Shown one piece after another: positions 10,783 through 22,135 of a stretch of 64,000 nt of DNA. The stretch is from Zasmidium citrigriseum (lineage: Eukaryota > Ascomycota > Dothideomycetes > Mycosphaerellales > Mycosphaerellaceae), in the NCBI GenBank assembly GCA_002786025.1, contig NHNW01000016.1:1-64000 (forward strand). The letters are read 5' to 3'. The notes beneath the pieces were generated by a model. It saw only the letters and a list, made by a program, of their open reading frames with translations, made no database searches and was not told the origin of the DNA. Made by a program: the position numbers and the translations under genes. Numbering within the stretch: the first letter of the stretch is position 1; every line of letters starts with the position of its first letter.

Positions 10783-12660
10783 ATGGCCACCGACCCAGAA
10801 TTCACGATCCTCACGCCCGTGGGCATGTTCGGCTACGGCTTCCGTCTCGACCACTTCTGGTACGGCATCGAAAAATACAAGCCCTCCGCCATAATCGTCG
10901 ACAGCGGCTCCACCGACGGCGGACCCTTCAAGCTCGGCACAAACAAAATGACCTGCGGCCGGGGTTCCTACCTCCGGGACCTCGAGCCTCTCCTCGACGC
11001 TGCATATCACAAGAATATCAAAGTCCTGATCAGCTCCTCTGGTGGTGATGGGAGTAATGTGCATGTGCGAGAGATGTTGAGCATGGTCGAGGGGATTTCG
11101 AAGGAGAAGGGGTATGGCTTTAAGGTTGCGACTATTGATGCGAATATGGACAAGGGGTTTATTTCGAAGCGATTGAAGGAGGGGAAGGTTAGTCCTTGCG
11201 GACCTGTGCCGGAGTTGACGGAGGAGGACGTTGAGAGTGCGGTGGCAGTCGTGGCGCAGATGGGTTGTGAGCCTTATTTGAAGGCGTTGGAAGAGGATCC
11301 GGATATTATTCTGGGTGGTCGGTCGTATGATCCGGCGCCTTTTGCAGCGTTCTGTATCAAGAATGGCTGTGAGCCTGGTGTGGCGTGGCATATGGGTAAG
11401 ATTCTCGAATGCGGTGGAATGTGTGCTGTGCCGAAGGGAAGATCTATGATCGCTACCATGAGGAAGGACTCGTTCGATCTTACACCGCTGGCCCCAGAAG
11501 AGCGCTGCACGCCTCTCTCTGTGGCGGCTCATACCCTCTACGAGAAGACGAGACCGGATAGATTGCCAGGCCCTGGCGGGGTGCTCCATTTGGACGGGGC
11601 CAAGTACGAGCAGATCAGCGAGAAGACCACTCGAATAAGTGGTGCGAAGTTCGTCCGAACGCCGTATCAAGTCAAACTCGAAGGTGTGAGCAAGCTTGGA
11701 TATCGAACCATCTTCATCGGCGGCATTCGGGACCCAATCTTGATTGACCAGATCGACGACTTCCTCGAGCGGGTGCGCAAGTACACGCAAGCCCTGTTCC
11801 CAGAGCTTGACCAGTCCGAGCACTGCCGACTGATATACCACATCTATGGCCGCAATGCAGTCATGGGTCCACTCGAGCCTGACATGAGCACCGGACACGA
11901 GATCGGGGTCTTCGGCGAGGTCCTAGCACCAACGCAAGAGCTTTCACACACCATCGCCAACAACGCTCGTGCATCGATTCTTCACTTTGCGTATGATGGC
12001 CAAGTTGCTACAACAGGCAACTTTGCGTCGCCATTGTCGCCACACGAGCAAGAAGCAGGACCAGTCTTCAAGTTCAGCCTCTATCATCTCGTGGATCTGG
12101 AGCCATCCGAGGAGACGTCTCTCTTCCCAATCACGATGCACGAGCTCAAAGCCGAGAAGCAAGCGCTGCCTCTCAAGACGATCACCGAGGAGCAGTCCTC
12201 AGCCATAGAGACCGGAAAGTTGGCGCCTCTGAACCGAAAAGCAATCCCAGCCGGCAAGGCGAAGATGCTCGAGGTCGCCCGTGTCGTCCGGTCAAAGAAC
12301 TCCGGTCCGTTTGAATTGACTTTGGACATCATGTTCGATAGCGAAGAGCCGTACCAAAGGGTGAAGAGCGCAAATTTGTTGACGAATGAGACCATCAAGA
12401 GACTCTATAGAGTCGAAGATGAAGACATCGTCACCAACATGTACTTTGAGCCGGCATTGGCGTGGAAGTGCACCATTCGAAGGCCGTGGGCACAAGGCAG
12501 TGTTGGCGAGCGGGATACTCTTGGCACGCAACAACATGCTCCCCTCTTGGACATTGAGGTGCCTCCGGCGGCCCCGGGCACTGTTCCGATAGTAGCGGCT
12601 GAGTCACTGATTGGACAGGGCGTGGCGGCGGTGACAAATGCTTTGAGTGGTCGTGGTTGA
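10783..12660 (+). CDS. AtuA-like protein fused to DUF4387
   Basis: Intronless, 625 residues, ATG at 10783 in a good context (CACCATGGCC). Residues about 8-470 match the AtuA/DUF1446 family (PF07287), named from acyclic terpene utilisation in Pseudomonas; landmarks include VDSGSTDGGP near residue 40, ISSSGGDG near 85, DPDIILGGRSYDPAPFAAF and HMGKILECGGMCA. The last 120 residues match DUF4387 (RSKNSGPFELTLDIMFDSEE, LLTNETIKRLY, TLGTQQHAPLLDIEVP). In bacteria the two parts are often separate adjacent genes. The precise reaction is not established; a role in CoA-dependent breakdown of branched or cyclic acids is plausible. A carrier is divergent to it, and the regulator gene ends 72 bp beyond its stop codon. 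Confidence 0.85.
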   Translation: MATDPEFTILTPVGMFGYGFRLDHFWYGIEKYKPSAIIVDSGSTDGGPFKLGTNKMTCGRGSYLRDLEPLLDAAYHKNIKVLISSSGGDGSNVHVREMLSMVEGISKEKGYGFKVATIDANMDKGFISKRLKEGKVSPCGPVPELTEEDVESAVAVVAQMGCEPYLKALEEDPDIILGGRSYDPAPFAAFCIKNGCEPGVAWHMGKILECGGMCAVPKGRSMIATMRKDSFDLTPLAPEERCTPLSVAAHTLYEKTRPDRLPGPGGVLHLDGAKYEQISEKTTRISGAKFVRTPYQVKLEGVSKLGYRTIFIGGIRDPILIDQIDDFLERVRKYTQALFPELDQSEHCRLIYHIYGRNAVMGPLEPDMSTGHEIGVFGEVLAPTQELSHTIANNARASILHFAYDGQVATTGNFASPLSPHEQEAGPVFKFSLYHLVDLEPSEETSLFPITMHELKAEKQALPLKTITEEQSSAIETGKLAPLNRKAIPAGKAKMLEVARVVRSKNSGPFELTLDIMFDSEEPYQRVKSANLLTNETIKRLYRVEDEDIVTNMYFEPALAWKCTIRRPWAQGSVGERDTLGTQQHAPLLDIEVPPAAPGTVPIVAAESLIGQGVAAVTNALSGRG

Positions 12661-12732
12661 ATACATAATCTTCCGTATCTTAGTTAGGCAAGCGTTGCAA
12701 CAAGATTCAAGTTCAGAATTTGGCCTTTGTGA

Positions 12733-14935
12733 TCACATCATGCCGTCCATGCCGAGGAAGGGCTCTTCCAAGAAATTGAAGCTGGACGTCTCGTCAAAAG
12801 TCCACGGAAGGTGGAAGCCTGCACTGGTATCCACAAATCCGAAACCAAAGTCGTTGCCGACCATGCCTGACATGTGCTCCTGTTGCGTCGTCCATGCCAA
12901 ACTGGGGTCGTATTGGGACGCTTGTTGGATCTGACCGAGTGTGTTGTCTTGTATAGCTTTCTGGGCATCAGTATACGTTTGATTGGCCCAGGAATCGTTG
13001 ATATTGTCCGACTGTGGCAGCGCGGTATGATCGCTCGGTTGCTCAACAGAGGGCTGGGATGGTGCTGTGGCCAGTTGGGCGTCACCGGGGCGATTTGGAG
13101 CCCATGATCTAAGCTGTCTCTTGATGATATCAATACTGCGGCGAATCCCAGGCGTTTGTCTCGATTCGCCTTCAAGAATCTGCAACGAGACTGCCAGGCG
13201 CTTCGCGGCATCTTGACGCCGTTGAGGGTCGCTGGATCTCATCTCATGAACCTGCACTGTGGCGGCTGTGTAAACGCAGTAGCTGACGAGGTACGACATC
13301 TTGGTCCAGTGGAAAGTTCGTCCGTACACAACGAATATCTCGTGCACTGTCTGGGCATGGTCGATACACACGGTTGATGCGCGAGATGAGGATTCGGGCC
13401 AGTTGAGATGTGGTCTCCAGAGAATGATGTGAAGAGTATGGTAGAGGAGGTTCAGTGACATGATGTGGGGAGGCGGGCATGTCTCGCAGTCCGATCTCAT
13501 CTTCAACTGGTCAGGAAGGTCGTTGTACCAATGACGAAGCTTGGCTTCGATATTCGATTGTCTCTCCTTCAGCGCCATCTCTGACGTTCCGCGAGGGACT
13601 GGTGACATGATCAGCTCGACTATGGCACCGAGCTTGCAAAAGTATGTGAAACACGTAGTCTGACGGGCGTCGGCAGGTGGGTAGTCAGGAAAGTCCAGCG
13701 GTAGCCAAGCGTATTGATCGTCCGCATGATCCAGGAAGTCGAGAGCGGATGGTGGCAGTCGAGTGAGAGCAGGTGGTCGCCCAAGCGATAGACTCAATGA
13801 CTTGTCCCATATGTAGGCAGAACAATAGAGCCTTTTCCGTACCTCCAGCTCTACTGGAGTCAGTCGCTCGAGGTACATCATCTCTTGGAAGTTCAGATGA
13901 AGACCCAAATCGGTCATCATTCGAATTGCCATACCCAGGTATAGCCAACCTTCTGAGGTTTTGCCAACTGCACACTGCCGGCCACTCAGCACCAGGAGAC
14001 CTTGGATTGTAGGTATCTTGGGCTTGGTAGCTCCGAGCTCTCGCATGAGAAGTTCCTTGGCCGAGGAGAGAAACTTCTCTCCCTTGTTGGCTACTTCATT
14101 CTCTGCTGACTCGGCGTCCAGATGGCGCGCAGACAGTGCCAGGATACAGTGGAGCAGGAACTTGGAGTAGTATGGGCCGCCGAGAGCCATGTCCATAATG
14201 AAACCTGGCATTCGATCAGAAAGATTACACATCAAAATGAAGTCTAGTGAACATACATGGCCTGTAGAGGTAGTTATGTAGAGGATACTGCCAGGTCCAG
14301 AACCAGTTGAGAAGCTGATGAACCAGATTGGGCTCCGCACCGAGGTCCTGCACAGTCTTACTCTCCACGAGTGGCTCCCAGACTTCGCTGAGCATGACGT
14401 AGTTGTTCTCGAGCGCAGTGATGTGTTCCTTGCGTGCAATCCGATGAGCTTGTTGAGAAGGTCGCTCCACATGCCAGTCCGCAAGACCTCCGTCTGAGAA
14501 GCGGGAAGTAGGGCCATGGTAAGTGATCTGGCCGTGCTCATCGAGGCCAACATGCGGAGAGATATCGTCCTGATCAGGTACTGCTCCGGATTCCAGCTCT
14601 GTCGCTGTATTGTCATCCTGTGGGACCTGAGTCAATGACGAAGAAGATGGGGAAGGTGATTGTCTCGTCTTCGCGAGTTCAGCTTCCAACTGTTCAATGC
14701 GAGATTTGGCTTGTTCCAGTCGAGACTCAGTTGCACGCTGTGCATAATGGCAATCTTCGTTGTTCTGCCGACAACGACGGCAAGCTGGCTGCTCACCGCC
14801 GCAGCGTATCTTCTTCCGGCGGCACTGGGCACAGGCGAATGCATATCTAGAGAATGTTAGATACGGCGTGGCTGGTGAGTCGCCATGGCAAGCCTACCTG
14901 CGCGGCGCTTTCTGCCTCGTAGCTGCGGTATTCAT
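12733..14935 (-). CDS. Zn2Cys6 transcription factor
   Basis: Three exons on the minus strand: 14935-14898, 14846-14257 and 14204-12733, giving 699 residues. The start at 14935 is chosen because only this frame splices into the finger through the 51-bp intron. The binuclear cluster lies near residues 18-45: CAQC, then RRKKIRC, GGEQPAC, RRC and RQNNEDC, i.e. the standard C-x2-C-x6-C-x6-C-x2-C-x6-C spacing. A short coiled linker follows (RIEQLEAELAK). The centre matches the fungal-specific transcription factor domain (PF04082), with GWLYLGMAIRMMTDLGLHLN as its most typical stretch. It should act in the nucleus on CGG-type sites. Its 3' end converges on the AtuA-like gene, so it is the obvious candidate regulator of the neighbouring carrier/enzyme pair. 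Confidence 0.9.
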
Positions 14936-16250
14936 CTCCGCAGGAGAAAGACTTGTCAGGTGAGTGACAAGTCATGTTGACTGTTGATGGACGCGATCGG
15001 ATGGCGAGAGGAGAGATGCGTCTGCGGCTGAAGGATTGGCCGAAGTCTATTCAGGCCGGATGTGCGGGGTCGATGAGCCGGCGGGGGTCGGCAAGTCAGA
15101 AAAAGGGGTTCCGAGTTTCTGGATCTCCCACCTCTTCCATCAACTGCCACGGAGGACTTCCAACCATCACACCTCGAGTGTACCTTTGCAATCTCTGAAC
15201 TGTCATCGACGTCAATACATGGGAGCTTGACATCCACTTCGGGCCATTGCGGGCGAGCGGTTTCGGAGCCATGCGAATGACATGCATCCGAAACTCCATT
15301 TCAACTTCAAGGACTGGACTGGTACCCTAAGTCATCAAGTCTATTTGCACTGCCGAGCCTCATCACTGTCCAGCAGAAAACTCTGATTACCTGACAGGCC
15401 AGCATGTGTTGGAGCTTTACCCAGTACGCCTAGCAGAAGACGGAATGGAGATTCAACTCTAAGCAACCTGGGACAGCTCCTTCGAAGCCACCAAGGGCTT
15501 GCCATTGGCACTTTCTGCTCATGTCTATGCATGCGGAAGGCAGCAAATATTCTGGAAATTTGCCCTCTTGACACGCGAGATAACTATCTGCCAGCGCAAG
15601 ACACTATCTGCATCGAGTTACCAGTCGGACCATTTGATTCTGTCTAAGCAGACCACCTGGCTACACGAGTCGCCAAAATGCGCTACTATAGGCGATTGAG
15701 TTTCGAATCCAGGCAATGCTACCTGCATATCAAACACCGACCTAACATACTTCTTCGCCGCCGGCCACCAGTCAACTAACAGAAACATGATCGAGAACCA
15801 CGTTATCGACTCCGTTCGCAGTTGGTTTTATGGTTCCTCTGTGGCAGGCAACAACCCGCAAGTCTTCAAGGTCACTTATGTACATCAGGCTATCACCAGC
15901 TCCAGTGTCGTATCGCCCTGGCGACGGCGGGCTTGAGATGTGTATCGGCCAAGCAATGCAGTTGTCACTGCAGCTGCGAGCGCATGGTTGTGGTATCAGA
16001 TATCAGATGCAAGATCGCCAGTTTGAAACAAGGTCCCTTTACAGGCGAGTCTGCTGATGTTGATACAGTCCCGCTGCTTGGCAGCACGAGCTATAAGGAC
16101 TCTCGCCTCGCATGGACTGCCAGATCGCCTTGTTCGCAGATGGTCTTGCACGTTGATGTAAGCGATCGAACAAGCAGTATCTGGACGGTCGTTCATCTCT
16201 CCCTCACTTGCTCTTTCAAGTTGTCATTCCTCGCCGTTTAGGTGGCCAGC
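14936..16250. other. Intergenic region, 1.3 kb
   Basis: This lies between the starts of the regulator (minus) and the polygalacturonase-like gene (plus). Open frames here, such as the one at 15822-16241, lack domain resemblance and normal codon pattern. I support no gene; the segment holds two promoters. Confidence 0.5.
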
Positions 16251-17906
16251 ATGGGTCCGAGAACACTCATTTCGTTGCTGGCCTATGCATCGCTTACCAT
16301 GGCCAACCATCACCATCGTCATAGACGATCAGCGCATGCCCAAGCACCTCGACCCCAAATCATGGATCCTTCTTTGCTTGGGTCGTCTATGTGGAACCCT
16401 CAGCTGGCCAACTCGGGCCCGATCAGTCCTGCGGCCATGGGTCCGCTTTCCAACCCTCAACTAGCGAATACTGCTATGCTGGGTTCCCAGATGCCACAAG
16501 ATGCCAGTCTGGCAGCATCAGGAGGATGCACATTTTCAGGTACCTCCTGCGCCGATGACCTTGTCTCTCAAAAATCTTCCTGCCCAAGCATCGTGATTAG
16601 CGATTGTCAGGTGCCCGGTGGCACACCACTCGATCTTACGAGGTTGAAAGATGGCACCTCAGTGCGTCTCCAATTCGTAACACATTGGAGAATTTGCTGA
16701 CTTGGCATTGTGAAGGTCACTTTCCAAGGCACTACCACATTCGAGCCTGCTGCGTGGGATGGCCCTCTTGTCATGATCTCTGGAAACAGTCTTACTATCA
16801 CCGGGGCTCCTAATTCAGTCCTTGATGGCAACGGCGCGCAGTACTGGGACAACAAAGGCGAGGATGGACCGAAAAAGCCCAAGTTCTTCGCTATCCGAGC
16901 GATGAGATCTTCAACCATCGATGGGTGCGAACCAACCTACCAGCTTGAGGAGCACTAGAACTGACCAACAATTCTTTAGCATCAATCTTTTGAACACGCC
17001 CGTGCAAGGGTTCAGCATCAGCAACGTCCAAGACTTAACCATGACGAACTGCCAAGTCGACAACAGAGCTGGCGACGGTGCCGGCGCCAAAAACACCGAT
17101 GGCTTCAACGTTGGAAGCAGCTCACAGGTGACGATCTCAGGCGCAACGGTCTACAATCAGGACGACTGCATTGCTGTGAACTCTGGAACAGTAAGTACCT
17201 AGCCAGTGGAGAGTAACAGCAAAGCTCATCATCAAATCAGGGCATCACTTTTACGGACGGCATGTGTTCCGGTGGCAATGGAATATCATTTGGAAGTGTT
17301 GGAAATCGACAAAATAATGACCTGGACACCGTCATTTTCCAGAACACGCAGGTCGTCAACTCGCAGAATGGTAGATTGACCTCATCGGACCCGTCAACAT
17401 GGAGTTATACGACATGCTGACTGTGGTAGGCGTTCGAATCAAGACCTTCAAAGGGGCGACAGGGTCTGTCACGGGATGTACTTTCAAGGACATCACCCTT
17501 CAAAACATCGAGGCGAGTCTCCCCTTCTTCTGTCCAAGCTGTGGGAAGGTTAACGTTCAGGGCAACAGGATTTTGGTATCATCATCGATCAGTCGTACCC
17601 TGACGTTGGAGGGAATCCTACCAGCGGAGTGACAATCACTGGATTGACAGTCCAAGGAGTCCAAGGATCCGTTGATCCGTAAGTTCATTCCCAAGGATGC
17701 TTTCGTCTTTTAACGGCTGGCAGGTCCGGGGTTAACATCTTCATCAATTGTAATGAAGGCACTTGTTCGGACTGGATGTGGAGTGGCAATCAAGTTACTG
17801 GTAAGTCAAGAAGCCGTGACTTGGGCGGCTTGCGGTGCTGATGCCAGGACTAGGTGGCCAGACTACCGATAAGTGCATGAACGTGCCACCCGGAGCTTCA
17901 TGCTGA
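16251..17906 (+). CDS. GH28 polygalacturonase-like protein with altered active site
   Basis: Eight exons: 16251-16661, 16716-16924, 16980-17190, 17241-17370, 17430-17512, 17569-17678, 17724-17800 and 17854-17906, giving 427 residues. The fifth intron (17513-17568) must use a GC-AG donor, GAG|GCGAGT, to keep frame. The N-terminus is a likely signal peptide ([18 protein letters not shown]) followed by a His/Arg-rich stretch and a low-complexity spacer. The beta-helix region keeps [17 protein letters not shown] and VRIK, the catalytic aspartates and the substrate-binding Arg/Lys of endopolygalacturonases. In the remaining signature, normally G-G-H-G, His is replaced by Asn ([12 protein letters not shown], about 17269-17305). 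The protein should be secreted and pectin-directed, but normal activity is doubtful. GTG at 16242 precedes the ATG and is not a credible start. Confidence 0.85.
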
Positions 17907-17989
17907 AGACAATACCGAAACGTAAAACAAGCATGAGAAAGAAGACGAGCTCGTTGGCTTCAACGCTGGAACTATCTATCGAACTAATT

Positions 17990-19045
17990 CTACAAAATGG
18001 CCATCGCATTACACGGACTTGCAACGCCAGCATTGACGTTCAACGGCTGACTGCTGAAGAAAAAAGTCCACCGCTGAAGCATCTCACACTCTTTACTCAG
18101 TGCCTCCAAATCCCACGACTCTCCAATAATCATGCCCCATCCACTCAGAAAGACTTCATGCATACAAACGCCCGCTATTCGAGGCGAAGGCCAGGCCTCA
18201 TACGCCACCGTGTCAGAAGCCACGGCCGCGAAGCCGTTATCCCAATGCCACTTTATAGCTTCTACCGAAGCCTCAACACCACACGATGCTCGGACTTTTC
18301 GATCCGGCAGTGCCAACTTCTCCTCCAGAGTGAGTTTGCTGTATGCGGCCGTCCAGCCCGTGCGAATGATCAAGACGTCTCCCTTTCGGAAGTGGACTCC
18401 CTGTTCTCGGGCGACTTCTTGCAGTTGCCAAAGCGGAATGGCATGGCTGTCGAACGGATCGTAAGAGATGCCCTTCCGTTCAGCGTATCGTGCCCAGTCT
18501 AGCAACACGCCCCGGGCGACGATTCCCACTTGAGCAGCATTTTGAATCCCAATCCTGTTGTTGGCCCGCTCACCAGATATGTCTTCTTGTGTCGCGCCAT
18601 TGTAGTACCGCTTTCCGTCCTGGTACGGCACATGTCGCAGTCCGTCGAAGTGACTGGAACCTTGGGTATCCATATGTAGGGAGTCATCGTTCGCGGTGCC
18701 CTTGGGGTTAATTCGGTGCTGACATGCCTTTCGAGCGGGGTTCATTGGCCTCGCGAGGAAATCCAATGGAAGGTTTAAAGGTATTCTGATGCCATGTTGG
18801 ATTTCGACCGTGGCGGATTTGACGACATCAGGTGTGAGGAGGTTGAGGCGGCCGAGTTGGTCGTTGGGTCCGTAGAGGCCCCAGGCGCTGTATGGTGGAT
18901 CTCCTAGATTTAGAGGAAGTTGTTCAAATGGGATGTCTTTTCTTTTTGAGGTCTGATCGTTGGATTTCGAGAGCACATTGCTGAGCGTAAGTCTCTGGGC
19001 CGAGACTTGCTGGCTGGAGATCTGTCGGGTGATGGTAGCTGACAT
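17990..19045 (-). CDS. Cyclase-family (kynurenine formamidase-like) hydrolase
   Basis: Single exon, 351 residues, ATG at 19045. It matches the putative cyclase family PF04199, which includes metal-dependent amide and lactone hydrolases. Visible landmarks are DPPYSAWGLYGPNDQLGRLN near residue 50, the histidine-containing TQGSSHFDGLRH, corresponding to the family's metal-binding H-x-D-x3-H region, and GDVLIIRTGW. A C-terminal cap region with HEVFLSGWGMIIGE completes the fold. No signal peptide is evident, so it is probably cytosolic. The substrate is unknown. Its 3' end is 83 bp from the 3' end of the polygalacturonase-like gene, tail to tail. Confidence 0.85.
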   Translation of the reverse strand: MSATITRQISSQQVSAQRLTLSNVLSKSNDQTSKRKDIPFEQLPLNLGDPPYSAWGLYGPNDQLGRLNLLTPDVVKSATVEIQHGIRIPLNLPLDFLARPMNPARKACQHRINPKGTANDDSLHMDTQGSSHFDGLRHVPYQDGKRYYNGATQEDISGERANNRIGIQNAAQVGIVARGVLLDWARYAERKGISYDPFDSHAIPLWQLQEVAREQGVHFRKGDVLIIRTGWTAAYSKLTLEEKLALPDRKVRASCGVEASVEAIKWHWDNGFAAVASDTVAYEAWPSPRIAGVCMHEVFLSGWGMIIGESWDLEALSKECEMLQRWTFFFSSQPLNVNAGVASPCNAMAIL

Positions 19046-20117
19046 TTTGAATGTTTGTGAGAGAAGTGGAGCTTGAAGGTCAGTCGCTGCGAGTATATCA
19101 AGACGTCTTTCCCTTTCGGCCCCGTCATCTGGAAGACTCTACGGAGCTTAGTTGATGCAGCGTAGCATTCGTGGTTGCATTCGGGATGGTGCGAATCATG
19201 TCGGAAAGATACCGATGTCGGTATCAAAGCGAAGGCCGGAAAGGCTCGGTGATATCTTCACTTTCCAATCCCATTCCTAGAGGATTGAGAAGACCTACGA
19301 GACTGAAGGAGGATCCAAGCACTTCGCAGACGATGCCTTTCTCGTCTACCTGTACCTCTCAGGCTGTGCCGAAAGCAATGGCAGCTGCAAGGCGTTCACG
19401 TGAGTCTTCATGGCCGTCTGCTTTCGGAGAGTGCCAACATCTCCTCTGGACGATAAAGGCATGGAGCTTGAATCTCTATATGCCGCGATTGGAGTTCAAG
19501 AAGTGCCTTCTTCACCCAGGCGGATGACAGATGCACTGTCGTTGTTCCGGCCACATGTGAAACGATCTCCCCAACTTTTGCCCAAAGGACCGAGAGCGCC
19601 ATAGACTGTTCAGGAGCTTCAAATCATTCGCTTGACTCCGAGAAAGCTCGTCGACAACTTTGAGAGGAAGAGAGCTGGTGCAAGTAAAGTCTCAACTTTC
19701 GAAGATTGAATCCCTCGGTCGTCGAAGGAGATGCTCGATTCATCTATTCTGGTATAGTCACCAATTGTGATGCTAAGGCCGCGTCGTCGAAGCGTTTTAC
19801 CGTCTTCCAAGTTTGCGATAATATTTGAGTCTTGGTCTGGATAGGAGATAGTCCACAAGAGGCAGGAGGAAGTCGGCAAAATTCTCGGAAAAATCCGGAT
19901 GAGCACGTGAGCACGTGGCGATTTGGTTGGATCGAGCTGACCTCTCCTCTCAAGCCGACTGCCCACGCAACACCTCCACGCAAGTCTATCTTTCTCCAAT
20001 TTCGCTTCTAAATCAACGAAAATCTGGCCGTGGTACCTGAGCCAGCCTGGGATGGGGCCCGGACTAATGCACCACTACGCGAACGATGCTGGAGCTTGAG
20101 GAGGCGTGGCGAGCTTG
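19046..20117. other. Intergenic region, 1.1 kb
   Basis: Head-to-head spacer between the cyclase gene (minus) and the phytase-like gene (plus). I see no supported gene. Confidence 0.5.
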
Positions 20118-21775
20118 ATGGTCGATTTTTCGCTGGGCCGCCTGCTGCAGGGCAGTGGGAGGCGTCATAAATATGAACCTCTGGGCCAGCAACATGGGCC
20201 CGGAGCCAGATTTCTGTCTTCAACCTCTTCTCAGACGAAAGCCGCCATCTTTATCACCATGATCTGCCTCTTCGGAGTCGTAGGCCTTCTGATCTCCGGG
20301 TATGAACATTCAGTCCATGGTGTTGATGCACGACATGTGCTAACTTGTCATCAAGTTCATCAGCGGGATGGCATCCAGGAAAGCCTGGTCAGGGCAATTC
20401 TGGTTGTGACAGTGTCCAAGATGGCTATCAGTGCCAGCCTGAGATTTCTCATTTCTGGTAGAATTCCTTCACCTCGTGGCTCGAATCTCCGCTAATGTGT
20501 TGCAGGGGACAGTACAGCCCGTTCTTCAGCGTTGAGTCGTCGATTCCAAACGACGTGCCGCCGCGCTGTAGTATCACATTTGCGAATGTGCTATCTCGCC
20601 ATGGCGCTCGGGATCCAACCGCTTCCAAGACAGCGCTCTACAGCGCTACTGTGAAGAAGATTCACACCAATGTACAGAGCTATCCAGGCAAATATGCCTT
20701 CCTAAAAGACTACGAGTATACTCTTGGCGCTGATCAGCTCACGCACTTCGGCCAGCGGGAAATGGTCAACTCTGGTATTAAGTTCTACGAACGCTATGAG
20801 CAGCTCGCGAGCCGCCTCACTCCATTCGTGCGCTCCTCGTCGGAGGCCCGTGTGGTCGAGTCCGCTCAGAACTTCACTCAAGGATATCACAGCGCAAAAT
20901 TGGATGACAGACACAGAGAGCGTGGGTCGCGCGGTGACTCTACCTATCCTTACCCTATTGTTGTCATTTCCGAAGCAGACGGCTCCAACAACACCCTAAA
21001 CCACGGCCTTTGTACGGATTTCGAAGATGGCCCAGATGACTCCATCGCCTCAAACGCCCAGAAGACTTGGGCGAATGTGTTCGTACCAGCAATCCAAAAC
21101 CGCCTCAACACGGATCTTCAGGGTGCCAACCTTACCCAGACTGAGGTCATTTACATGATGGATCTTTGTCCATTCAACACTGTGGCATCTGACAACGGAA
21201 CCGTCTCTCCTTTTTGTGCCCTCTTCACGGAGAAAGAGTGGCATCAGTACAACTACTACGAGACGTTGAACAAATACTATGGGTACAGCTATGGAAATCC
21301 TCTGGGGCCCACGCAGGGGGTCGGCTTCACCAACGAACTGATAGCTCGGATGACCAACAGCGCTGTTGATGATGAGACTTCAACGAACCACACCCTTGAC
21401 GACAACCCTGCAACCTTCCCGTTGCGTCGCTCACTGTACGCCGATTTCAGCCACGACAACGACATGACTGCTATCTTCTCAGCAATGGGCCTCTACAATG
21501 GCACCGGTCCTCTCTCGAACACCACAGTTACTGAAGCTCAGGATGCGAACGGCTACAGTGCGGCTTGGACAGTGCCATTCGCGGCTCGCGCTTACTTCGA
21601 GAAGATGCGATGTGCCGGTAGCCGTGAGGAGTATGTCCGGGTAGTCATCAACGATAGGGTCATGCCACTCAAGCAGTGTGGCGGCGATCGGTTTGGACGC
21701 TGTACGCTGAGCCGATTTGTGGACAGTCTGGGGTTTGCCATGAGCAATGGACATTGGGATCAATGCTTCGCATGA
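20118..21775 (+). CDS. Histidine acid phosphatase (3-phytase-like), membrane-anchored
   Basis: Two exons, 20118-20299 and 20506-21775, giving 483 residues. The active-site signature RHGARDPT opens the catalytic domain and the proton-donor motif HDND is in the C-terminal half, as in fungal phytases and acid phosphatases that release phosphate from inositol hexakisphosphate. Several N-x-S/T glycosylation sites (for example NFTQ, NHTL, NGTG) fit passage through the secretory route. Instead of an ordinary cleavable signal peptide, the start shows a 43-residue polar tail followed by one hydrophobic helix (AAIFITMICLFGVVGLLIS, residues about 44-62), which suggests a type II signal anchor. The 206-bp intron is longer than others in the window, so the first exon is less certain than the second. 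Confidence 0.87.
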
Positions 21776-22135
21776 GTGCGACTATGTACGGCGAGTCAAA
21801 TATACTACGAAAGCCTGTCTGACCACGGTTCTCAAGACCCTCGGGTTGTCACCGAATACGAGCTAATAAGCACATGCCACCGCTTGGAAGGAGCGCTTAG
21901 TAGCACGTGATCGCTCCATCCGCCTTCCTCTTTCGCTTCGACGCGCCCCGCCACCGATGCCACCAGGTCCTTGGCACGGCAAACAACTCCTGAAACAATG
22001 TAACGCGGTGATCATACCGGGCATTCCTCGAGCGCGCTCGTGCGCATTTATCACTCCTTTGGTCCCGTACACATCTTCACTCACCTGGCACCACATGCTC
22101 GCACTAGCGGACGAAAACTAGCGGTCTTGGCAACC
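21776..22135. other. Intergenic spacer
   Basis: 360 bp between two genes in the same direction. No gene seen; it holds the mannosidase promoter. Confidence 0.5.

Noticed and set aside
10753..11898. Long minus-strand frame (381 codons) opposite the AtuA-like gene
   Set aside because: It is the antisense shadow of a strongly supported coding region, with low-complexity Arg/His-rich translation and no domain.
15822..16241. 139-codon frame before the polygalacturonase-like gene
   Set aside because: No domain resemblance, and it ends where the real start region begins; likely 5' UTR or chance.
22040..22135. Upstream extension of the GH125 gene
   Set aside because: It begins with GTG and would hide the clear signal peptide that starts at 22136.
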